Source: JAWLCA01 sp050485905 (GTDB lineage: Bacteria; Pseudomonadota; Alphaproteobacteria; Rhodobacterales; Rhodobacteraceae). From it: a stretch of DNA of 20,020 nucleotides. Where the stretch lies: positions 1 to 20,020 of the forward strand of contig JBJHCH010000066.1 in assembly GCA_050485905.1 (NCBI GenBank), in the 5' to 3' direction. This document shows, piece after piece, positions 14,352 to 20,020 of this stretch. The notes under the pieces were generated by a model. That model worked only from the letters and a program-made list of their open reading frames with translations. It made no database searches and was not told where the DNA came from. Position 1 is the first letter of the stretch. Each line of letters starts with the position of its first letter. A program made the position numbers and the translations under genes.

Positions 14352-14465
14352 CCGAACTGGCAAGCCATGCAAGGGTTCTTTTGCGAAGTTTGACGTGGCC
14401 GAAAGGTTTGGGGTTGAGTAGGGACAGATCAGCAATCGCCACGAGCTGACGGCGGGAGGGAACGG

Positions 14466-15335
14466 ATGACGCGTGAAATCACCGGCAGAGAGGATTCTGT
14501 GGAAGAGGTGCGTACATTATCGCGCACTGGCCTGATGACCGCATCCCCCGACGGGCTGGACGACGACGACGGCGGCCTGAATCCCCGCGACTATGTCAGC
14601 TCCCTCGCTCGCGGGCTGGAGGTGCTTCGCGCCTTCAACCGAACCCGGCGCAAGATGACCCTGTCCGAGGTCGCGGCCGAGACAGGAAATACCCGTGCGG
14701 GCGCGCGGCGCATCCTGCTGACGCTGGTGCATGAAGGCTATGCGGTCGCAGACGGCAAGCTGTTCGACCTGACCCCGCAGGTGCTGGAACTCGGCTATTC
14801 GGTCCTGTCGTCCAAGGGCGCCTGGGACATCGCCCGACCCTTCATCGACCATCTGTCCGAGGAGTTGCGCGAATCCGTCTCGGCCGCGGTGCTCGACAGG
14901 TTCGAGGTCGTCTATGTCACCGGCACCCAGTACCACCGGGTCATCAGTGTGGGAATCACCGTGGGCGCCCGTTTCCCCGCCTATGCGACCGCGACGGGGC
15001 GTGTCCTGCTGGCGGCGCAGCCCGAGGATCAGTGGCCCGCAATCCTTCAGAATATCCCGCTGAGCCCCCTGACCGAGCGCACGGTGATCGACCGCGATCA
15101 GTTCCGGGGTATCCTCGAAGAGGTGCGCGACAAGGGCTGGTCGCTGGTCGATCAGGAACTCGAGATCGGGCTTGCGTCGATTGCCGTGCCGCTCCGTAAT
15201 GCCACCGGCGGGCTGGTCGGGGCGATCAACGTGGGTGTGCCGGTGATCCGGATGACGCCCGACAAGATGGTCGAGGTGATCCTGCCGCGGCTGCTGGAAA
15301 CCGCCGATAATATCTCTCAGGCGCTCAAGCGGTGA
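14466..15335 (+). CDS. IclR-family transcriptional regulator
   Basis: A 289-residue regulator. The N-terminal winged helix-turn-helix spans about residues 43-105 (YVSSLARGLEVLRAFN, MTLSEVAAETGNTRAGARRIL, LVHEGYAVADGKLFDLTP). The rest is the IclR effector-binding domain, with GARFPAYATATGRVLLAA and LVDQELEIGLASIAVPL as typical family stretches. It resembles the PcaR/PobR branch, which controls catabolic operons in response to the substrate. The first 40 residues form an extra acidic tail with a DDDD run; ATG at 14466 has GGGAGGGA upstream and is kept, with M24 as an alternative. It is divergent from the ABC operon across a 174-base gap holding a palindromic operator, and its 3' end overlaps the convergent oxidase gene by 11 bases. 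Confidence 0.93.
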   Translation: MTREITGREDSVEEVRTLSRTGLMTASPDGLDDDDGGLNPRDYVSSLARGLEVLRAFNRTRRKMTLSEVAAETGNTRAGARRILLTLVHEGYAVADGKLFDLTPQVLELGYSVLSSKGAWDIARPFIDHLSEELRESVSAAVLDRFEVVYVTGTQYHRVISVGITVGARFPAYATATGRVLLAAQPEDQWPAILQNIPLSPLTERTVIDRDQFRGILEEVRDKGWSLVDQELEIGLASIAVPLRNATGGLVGAINVGVPVIRMTPDKMVEVILPRLLETADNISQALKR

Positions 15336-16452
15336 AACGCGCGGGCGAATAGGGCGCGACATCGGTGCAGGGCGTCAGCCCAAGCGCGATTTCCGCCGCG
15401 GCGCGCCCGACCAGCGGGCCAAGCGTGTAGCCCGCATCCCCTGGCACCGCCAACACGACCCGCGCGGCGCTCGGCAACGGACCCAGCACCGTCTTGCCGT
15501 CCACGGTGGTGTTCATTCCCGCCCATGTGCGCAGCACACGCAAGCTGGCAATGGCCGGCACTAGCTGCGCTGCCAGCGCCACGTTGGGCAGCATCGATTC
15601 CGCCATGACCGAAGGCGGCACATTGCTTCCGCGCGACCGCGCCGGCCAGCCACCGCCGATGACGATCTGGCCCGAGCCGAACTGCTTCAGCGTGATCGGA
15701 CGTTCAGCATGCTGGATCAGATGGTTGATTCGCACCTGACCGGGTTCCGTGATGTTCATGTGCAAAGGCTCTGCCCTGCTCGGCAAGGTCAGGCCCAGGC
15801 CGGCGGTCAGGCCTCCGGTGCCCCATGCTGCGGCAAGGATGACCTTGCCGGCCCGGTATACGGCGTGTTGCCCTTGTGCCTCTCCGTCTGCCGACAGGTG
15901 AAGGATATGATCGGTGGCAAAGACCACACCGCGGCGCGCCGCCTCTGCCCGCAGTCGGAGGTTCGCGGTCAGCGGGTTGAGCTTGCCTTCGTTCCGGCAC
16001 AGTTCCGCCCCGACGATCTGGGCGCCGATCCACGGCGCGATCCGGTCCAGCGCGGCGCGATCCAGCAGTTCGACGCTCAGACCCTTCGCCGCCTCGCGCC
16101 GTGCCTTGGCTTCCAGGAATCGCATCTGCTCATCGCCTTCGGCCAGCATCAGCCCCCCGTTGCGCACCATTTCGAACGGCCCGTGCGCGACCTCCAGCCG
16201 GCCCCATTCTTCTACCGCCTGAAGATAGAGCGGCAGCGAGGATTCGACGTTCGGGGCCTGATCGGGGAAAAGGCGGATAAACCGGCTTTGCAGCTGCACA
16301 TGCAGACTGCCTGCGTTTGCCGTGGAACCGGTGTTGATTCCGGCATCGACAAGCGTGACCCGTGCCCCCTGTCCTGCCGCGACCAGCGCCGCCGTCAACC
16401 CTACGATGCCGCCGCCAATCACCAGCAAATCGCAGGGCTCAGCCGTCGCCAT
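15325..16452 (-). CDS. FAD-dependent amine/D-amino-acid oxidoreductase, DadA/HcnC type
   Basis: A 375-residue flavoprotein with an N-terminal dinucleotide fold (CDLLVIGGGIVGLTAAL, GGGIVG at 13-18, then VTLVDAG) and the DAO-family C-terminal end (GMNTTVDGKTVLGPLP, then VVLAVPGDAGYTLGPLVGRAAAE). It probably oxidises the C-N bond of an amino acid or amine. The length and partner gene match the catalytic beta subunit of FeS-flavin amine dehydrogenases such as hydrogen cyanide synthase HcnC, opine oxidase and D-hydroxyproline dehydrogenase. ATG at 16452 overlaps the end of the partner gene by 14 bases, so the two are co-translated. Its 3' end runs 11 bases into the convergent IclR gene. Confidence 0.9.
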   Translation of the reverse strand: MATAEPCDLLVIGGGIVGLTAALVAAGQGARVTLVDAGINTGSTANAGSLHVQLQSRFIRLFPDQAPNVESSLPLYLQAVEEWGRLEVAHGPFEMVRNGGLMLAEGDEQMRFLEAKARREAAKGLSVELLDRAALDRIAPWIGAQIVGAELCRNEGKLNPLTANLRLRAEAARRGVVFATDHILHLSADGEAQGQHAVYRAGKVILAAAWGTGGLTAGLGLTLPSRAEPLHMNITEPGQVRINHLIQHAERPITLKQFGSGQIVIGGGWPARSRGSNVPPSVMAESMLPNVALAAQLVPAIASLRVLRTWAGMNTTVDGKTVLGPLPSAARVVLAVPGDAGYTLGPLVGRAAAEIALGLTPCTDVAPYSPARFTA

Positions 16453-18103
16453 CCAGCGCCTCCTGCGCGGCAAGGATGGTCGAGATCGCGACCGGCTTGA
16501 TCGGGACGCGCGGGGCAAAGAAGCTGCGGTCGTCGATCCCGATTCCGCGCTCTTCTGCCAGCAGCCGTACCGCCACTGGGCCACAATAGCGGCCCTGACA
16601 ACGGCCCATCCCCAACCGGGTCGTCCGCTTCACCGTCCCGACATGGCCCGACTCTTCGCGCATCGCAGCCCGCAATTCACCCAGCGTGACCTCCTCGCAG
16701 CGACATATGATGGTGTCGTCGGGCGCCGCCATCGGATGAGGCCCGACCGCGTGCAGCGCCCACAGCCGGCGCTGGAACCGGCGATGCCGGGCCAGCGCGC
16801 GGTGATCGGCAAACAGGTCGTGGGCATCGCCATGCCCGCAGGCGGCTGCCGCTGCGGCGCCGGCGATCCGCCCCTCGGCCACCGCTGCAGGCGCCCCCCC
16901 CAGGCCCGCGCAGTCGCCGACCGCATAGACGCCGGCGACGGTGGTTTCCATCGACGCAGATCGCTGGCAGCGCAGGTGGCCGAAACGGCCATCATAGCGC
17001 ATGTCCGCGCCCAGCAGCCGAAGGATCTCGTTCTGCGGCTCGAATCCGTGGTTCATGCAGAGCGCGTCCACCACGACCGGTTCGGGGTCGCCGGGGCCGT
17101 CGAACATCACCCGCAGCGCGCCATCTTCCGAGGTGATGGCCTGAACTTTGGTCCGACGGCGGACCGGCACGCCGCGCGACCGGAGCGCCACGAGCATCTG
17201 TGCGCCCTTCAGCGTCAGCGCCGGCCCCGCCAGCGCGACCGCCAGCGCCGCCAGTGGCGAGGCCAGCGGCGATGGCGCGGCCTCGGCCACCAGGGACACT
17301 TCGGCCCCGCCCCGCGCCAGTTCCAGTGCGACCTGAAGATTGAGCGGGCCGGAGCCGCAGATCGCCACCCGCCGCCCCGGCAGCGTCCGGTAGCTGCGCC
17401 AGAGGGTCTGTGCCGCGCCGGTGGTCATCACGCCCGGAAGGGTCCAGCCGGGCACGATGGCAGGGCGTTCATAGGCGCCGGTGGCCACGATCAGCCGCTG
17501 CGGCCGCGCGATCAGGGCACCGCCGTCCCGCTCGGCCAGGATCAGCGGACCGTCGAATGCTCCCCAGACCTCGACCCCACCCATGATCTCGGCGCCGGAT
17601 GCCTGGGCCGCCGCCAGCAGAGCGGCGCCCTCGGCCTGTTGCGCATCCAGCGGCACGCCAGTCGCTGCCTGCTTGTAGTATTGCCCGCCCGCGATCTTGC
17701 GTTCATCCAGCACCACAACCGACGCGCCGCCGCGCGCGGCAGCAATGGCGGCGTTCAACCCCCCGGCCCCCCCCCCGATCACCAGCACATCGGGCGCGAT
17801 TATCCGCGTCGGCGGCGGGACCGGCGCGGGGCCTTCCGACAGATCGGGCAACGGCACCTGACGGCGCACCTCGGCCCCCGCTTCAGCGGGGGTCATGCAG
17901 GCGCGGCGGTTCGGCTGGCCATCGACGGTGACGAGGCAGTCCTGACAGACGCCCATGCCGCAGAACACGCCTCGCTCCGCCCCCTTGACGGTATCGCGGA
18001 AGCTTCTGAGGCCAGCCTCGGTCAGCGCGGCCGCCAGCGACTGGCCCACGCGGGCCCGGACCGTCTGGCCGTCGAAGGTGAAGGTCACGTCACTCGGCGT
18101 CAT
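16439..18103 (-). CDS. Fused [2Fe-2S] ferredoxin / FAD-NAD oxidoreductase / BFD-like protein (HcnA-HcnB fusion)
   Basis: A 554-residue protein with three parts. Residues 1-90 are a ferredoxin-like [2Fe-2S] domain with C48, C53, C56 and C69 (FCGMGVCQDC, then RRACM), the size of stand-alone HcnA. Residues 104-450 are a pyridine-nucleotide-disulfide-type flavoprotein with GGGAGG (110-115) and a second nucleotide fold, VAICGSGPLNLQVAL (246-260). Residues 460-510 carry a bacterioferredoxin-associated-ferredoxin-like [2Fe-2S] motif: C467 and C469 in ICRCEE, C502 and C507 in RCQGRYC. In HcnABC and opine or D-hydroxyproline dehydrogenases the first part is a separate small subunit; here it is joined to the alpha subunit. 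It should pass electrons from the DAO subunit towards the respiratory chain. It overlaps both neighbours by 14 bases. Confidence 0.9.
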   Translation of the reverse strand: MTPSDVTFTFDGQTVRARVGQSLAAALTEAGLRSFRDTVKGAERGVFCGMGVCQDCLVTVDGQPNRRACMTPAEAGAEVRRQVPLPDLSEGPAPVPPPTRIIAPDVLVIGGGAGGLNAAIAAARGGASVVVLDERKIAGGQYYKQAATGVPLDAQQAEGAALLAAAQASGAEIMGGVEVWGAFDGPLILAERDGGALIARPQRLIVATGAYERPAIVPGWTLPGVMTTGAAQTLWRSYRTLPGRRVAICGSGPLNLQVALELARGGAEVSLVAEAAPSPLASPLAALAVALAGPALTLKGAQMLVALRSRGVPVRRRTKVQAITSEDGALRVMFDGPGDPEPVVVDALCMNHGFEPQNEILRLLGADMRYDGRFGHLRCQRSASMETTVAGVYAVGDCAGLGGAPAAVAEGRIAGAAAAAACGHGDAHDLFADHRALARHRRFQRRLWALHAVGPHPMAAPDDTIICRCEEVTLGELRAAMREESGHVGTVKRTTRLGMGRCQGRYCGPVAVRLLAEERGIGIDDRSFFAPRVPIKPVAISTILAAQEALDGDG

Positions 18104-19031
18104 CGGCCGTGTCCATCAGCGCATCGCGCAGCGCGACCAGTTGGGCCACCGATCGCGCCCGCCAGACAGCCCTGCCGGGCAGGTCGTCCGCGGCGACCAT
18201 GGCACGGCGCTCCGCCTCGACCCGGCCGACCAGTTCCTCGCCCCAATCGCATCCGCGCTCGCCCCGCGCCTCGCCCATCGCGCGATAGGCCGGACCCATC
18301 CGGGCGGCGTGCGCGCGGATGCCGCCCGGCGTGTTCAGTTCCGCCGTCTCGAACGGCCCCGACAGCGCCCAGCGGGGGCCGAGGCTGAGGCGCATCACCG
18401 CGTCGATCCCCGCCACGTCGGCCACGCCCTCGTCCACCAACCGATAGGCCTCGCGCAGGACGGCGCCCTGCAGACGGTTCATGACGAAGCCCTCGATCTC
18501 GTGGCCCAGCGTGACCGGGTGGAAGCCGACACCGGCAAAGATGCGCTGCGCCCGGTCCAGCGTCGCGGCTGCGGTTCCCGGCCCGGGCACCAGTTCGATG
18601 ACCCGCAGCACCGCCGGGGGATTCGCGGGATGGGCGACCAGCGCGCGGGCCTGATCGGCATGATCGGGCAGGATGCGCGAGATCGGGATGGCGGAGGACG
18701 CGGTGGCAAGCACCGCCTGCGCCGCCGCGCCGGCCAGCAGACCGGCAAAGATTGCCTGTTTGGCCTCCAGCCGCTCCGGGCCCGCCTCGATCACCAGATC
18801 GGCGTCCGGCAGCGCCGGGCCGCCGTCGGGCAGAAGCCGCAGTTCACCTTCACAGCCGCGACACAGGCCGGCGAGTTCCATCGCGCGCCTCTGTGCCGCG
18901 ATTCCCGCCGCAGCGGTGGCGCGCCGGTCAGCGTCAGGCTCGGCCAGCGTGACGGACGCTCCGGCATCGGCAAAGACGGCCGCAAACGACAACCCGATGC
19001 TGCCCGCGCCCAGAATCACAACCTTCGGCAT
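18090..19031 (-). CDS. 3-hydroxyacyl-CoA-dehydrogenase-family hydroxy-acid dehydrogenase (CRYL1/L-gulonate dehydrogenase-like)
   Basis: A 313-residue NAD-dependent dehydrogenase. Residues 1-30 form the Rossmann motif (VVILGAGSIGLSFA, with G8, G10 and G13) and an acidic residue follows the second strand (LAEPD). The active-site region reads VAHPANPP with H134 and N137, and the C-terminal domain has GFVMNRLQGAVLREAYRLVDEG. HP-x-NPP in place of the fatty-acid enzyme's HFFNPP, and the short length, point to the lambda-crystallin/L-gulonate 3-dehydrogenase branch, which oxidises free hydroxy acids, not CoA esters. It is the first gene of the operon with the FeS-flavin amine dehydrogenase, which suggests oxidation of a hydroxy-amino acid or its deaminated product. 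ATG at 19031 has AGGA eight bases upstream. Confidence 0.88.
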   Translation of the reverse strand: MPKVVILGAGSIGLSFAAVFADAGASVTLAEPDADRRATAAAGIAAQRRAMELAGLCRGCEGELRLLPDGGPALPDADLVIEAGPERLEAKQAIFAGLLAGAAAQAVLATASSAIPISRILPDHADQARALVAHPANPPAVLRVIELVPGPGTAAATLDRAQRIFAGVGFHPVTLGHEIEGFVMNRLQGAVLREAYRLVDEGVADVAGIDAVMRLSLGPRWALSGPFETAELNTPGGIRAHAARMGPAYRAMGEARGERGCDWGEELVGRVEAERRAMVAADDLPGRAVWRARSVAQLVALRDALMDTADDAE

Positions 19032-19056
19032 CCCAACTATCCTGTTGCCTTAGCGC

Positions 19057-19081
19057 GTTCACATGCCGCACAGTTGTGCGG
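19057..19081. promoter_or_regulatory. Palindromic operator between divergent dehydrogenase genes, site C
   Basis: CCGCACA-GT-TGTGCGG (19066-19081) is a perfect 7-bp inverted repeat with a 2-base centre, preceded by GTTCACAT (19057-19064). It is 25 bases from the start of the minus-strand dehydrogenase and 38 bases from the start of the plus-strand SDR, so it could control both. It matches site B at 14318 closely, including the spacing between GTTCACAT and the palindrome. Confidence 0.65.
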
Positions 19082-19119
19082 AAAGTAGCCGCCGCTGCGG
19101 CGAAAGAAAAGGACCAAGA

Positions 19120-19875
19120 ATGGACGTGATGACAGGACGGACTGCCGTTATCACCGGGGCTGCGGGCGGATTGGGGCGGGCGATTGCCGACCGTCTGGCA
19201 CGATCGGGGGCCAGTATCGTTGCCATCGACACTGCGCCGGCGTTGGCCGCAGCCGGTCTGCCCGCAGACTGGCGGGCCGAGGTGATCGACCTTGGCGCCG
19301 ACGATGCCCTGTTGCGGCAGAAGGCACTGGCCGGGGCGCTGGGGGCGGTCGACATCGTCGTCGCCAACGCCGGGCTGGTGCCTCCGTGGCGCGGCGTGGC
19401 CGATCTGGATGCGGCTGAATGGCAGCGTGTGATGGCGGTCAATGTCTGGGGCGTTGCGGCCACGCTGGGCGGATTCGCCGATGCGCTGGCCCGCACGGGT
19501 CACGGGGCGGTGGTGCTGATGGCTTCGATCAACGGATACAAGGCCCATCCGAAACAGATGCTCTACACCACGTCCAAGCACGCCGTCATCGGCATCATGC
19601 GCACGGCGGCGCTGGACCTGGGGCCGCAGGGAACGCGGGTCAACGCGCTTGCACCGGGGCCGATTGCGACCGACGCGCTGATGGACCGCCTGGCCTATCG
19701 CCACGGTCAGGGCGGCCCTGCGCCCGACGCGGCGCTTGCAGGACTGGCTGCCGAAACCGCACTCCGCCGGATCGCAACATCGGAACAGGTGGCCGAGGCG
19801 GCGCATTTCCTGGCCTCCGACGCCGCAGCCGGCATCACCGGGGTGGTGCTGCCGGTCGAGGCCGGTCTGGGTTAA
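19120..19875 (+). CDS. SDR-family NAD(P)-dependent dehydrogenase
   Basis: A 251-residue classical SDR with TGAAGGLG (12-19), VANAG (81-85), catalytic S136 (LMASING), Y149-x3-K153 (LYTTSK) and ALAPGPIATDAL after it. The start ATG at 19120 has AAGGA six bases upstream and begins MDVMTGRTAVITG. A longer frame from 19063 would start inside the operator at 19057-19081 and is rejected. It is divergent from the dehydrogenase/amine-oxidase operon and likely shares its control. Its stop overlaps the convergent gene that follows. A sugar acid or polyol substrate would fit the family and the neighbouring TIM-barrel protein, but is not shown. Confidence 0.92.
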   Translation: MDVMTGRTAVITGAAGGLGRAIADRLARSGASIVAIDTAPALAAAGLPADWRAEVIDLGADDALLRQKALAGALGAVDIVVANAGLVPPWRGVADLDAAEWQRVMAVNVWGVAATLGGFADALARTGHGAVVLMASINGYKAHPKQMLYTTSKHAVIGIMRTAALDLGPQGTRVNALAPGPIATDALMDRLAYRHGQGGPAPDAALAGLAAETALRRIATSEQVAEAAHFLASDAAAGITGVVLPVEAGLG

Positions 19876-20020
19876 CCGAGCGGCTTCCAGCCGTGCTGGG
19901 CGAGGATCGCATGGCTCGCCCGGATGTCGCCATCGGGGTCGGACCCTTCGGCCAGCGCATCCGCGATGATCTCCAGCACGGTTGGTCCGGTATAGCCGAT
20001 GTCGGCCAATGCCCGGGCCA
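19872..20020 (-). CDS. C-terminal end of a xylose-isomerase-like TIM-barrel protein (sugar phosphate isomerase/epimerase family); 5' end beyond the window
   Basis: Forty-eight codons are visible before the TAA at 19874-19872. They read ALADIGYTGPTVLEIIAD, an acidic turn, and finish ASHAILAQHGWKPLG. The iGY-G-x-vLEi pattern followed by a closing helix is typical of the C-terminus of the sugar phosphate isomerase/epimerase (AP endonuclease 2 fold) family, which includes hydroxypyruvate isomerase, inosose dehydratase and keto-sugar epimerases. Too little is seen to choose among them. The gene is convergent with the SDR, and the two stop codons overlap. Confidence 0.65.
   Translation of the reverse strand, partial: ARALADIGYTGPTVLEIIADALAEGSDPDGDIRASHAILAQHGWKPLG

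Noticed and set aside
14390..14418. TTGACG (14390-14395) as a -35 box for the IclR gene
   Set aside because: No convincing -10 box at 16-18 bases, so not reported as a promoter.
12969..14435. Longer N-terminus for the ABC binding protein
   Set aside because: It would place 48 residues before the twin-arginine signal and translate the operator; the ribosome site is directly upstream of 14291.
16322..18388. A 688-codon plus-strand frame
   Set aside because: Antisense to the FeS-flavoprotein gene, low-complexity Arg/Pro/Ala/His composition, no recognisable domain.

Overview
The window looks like chromosomal DNA of a high-GC alphaproteobacterium, most likely a member of the Rhodobacteraceae/Roseobacter group. 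The reasons are its codon use (GCC/GCG/CTG/ATC dominate), very tight operons with ATGA-type overlaps, and a mixture of TRAP and ABC uptake systems with small dehydrogenases. This taxonomic call is inference. I see no rRNA, tRNA, CRISPR array, insertion sequence or phage gene. No gene-free stretch exceeds 300 bases; the longest is about 175 bases (14292-14465).

Left part (1-3696). A periplasmic binding protein of the polyamine type runs off the left edge. Upstream of it on the same strand is a glutamine-synthetase-like amide ligase. Divergent from that ligase is a two-gene operon encoding an N-formylglutamate-amidohydrolase-family enzyme and an isochorismatase-family cysteine hydrolase. Together these suggest nitrogen chemistry: gamma-glutamylation or hydrolysis of amides.

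Centre (3824-14291, minus strand). A TRAP transporter is encoded in the order dctQ-dctM-dctP. Upstream of it lies an eight-gene operon: binding protein, two permeases and ATPase of a MalEFGK/Ugp-type ABC transporter, then a DapA-family aldolase/dehydratase, two SDR dehydrogenases and a NodB-type amide hydrolase. The last five genes of that operon overlap or nearly touch.

Right part (14466-20020). An IclR-family regulator is divergent from the ABC operon. It is convergent with a three-gene operon encoding a CRYL1-like 3-hydroxy-acid dehydrogenase, a fused HcnA-HcnB-like iron-sulfur flavoprotein and a DadA/HcnC-like amine oxidase. A further SDR is divergent from that operon. The 3' end of a xylose-isomerase-like TIM-barrel gene closes the window.

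Working model (inference): this is a catabolic locus for a nitrogen-containing organic acid or amino-sugar-like compound. Up to three importers bring in substrates, an FeS-flavin amine dehydrogenase removes the amine, SDRs and a hydroxy-acid dehydrogenase oxidise the carbon skeleton, and a DapA-type lyase cleaves or dehydrates it. The strongest new signal is regulatory. A conserved element, GTTCACAT followed two bases later by a GCAC core and often TGTGCG, sits in three promoter regions (813-830, 14318-14342, 19057-19081). Related GTGCG half-sites sit in the two other main promoter regions (2226-2256, 6700-6741). Nearly every transcription unit in the window may therefore belong to one regulon, plausibly that of the local IclR protein. 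The true substrate cannot be read from sequence alone.
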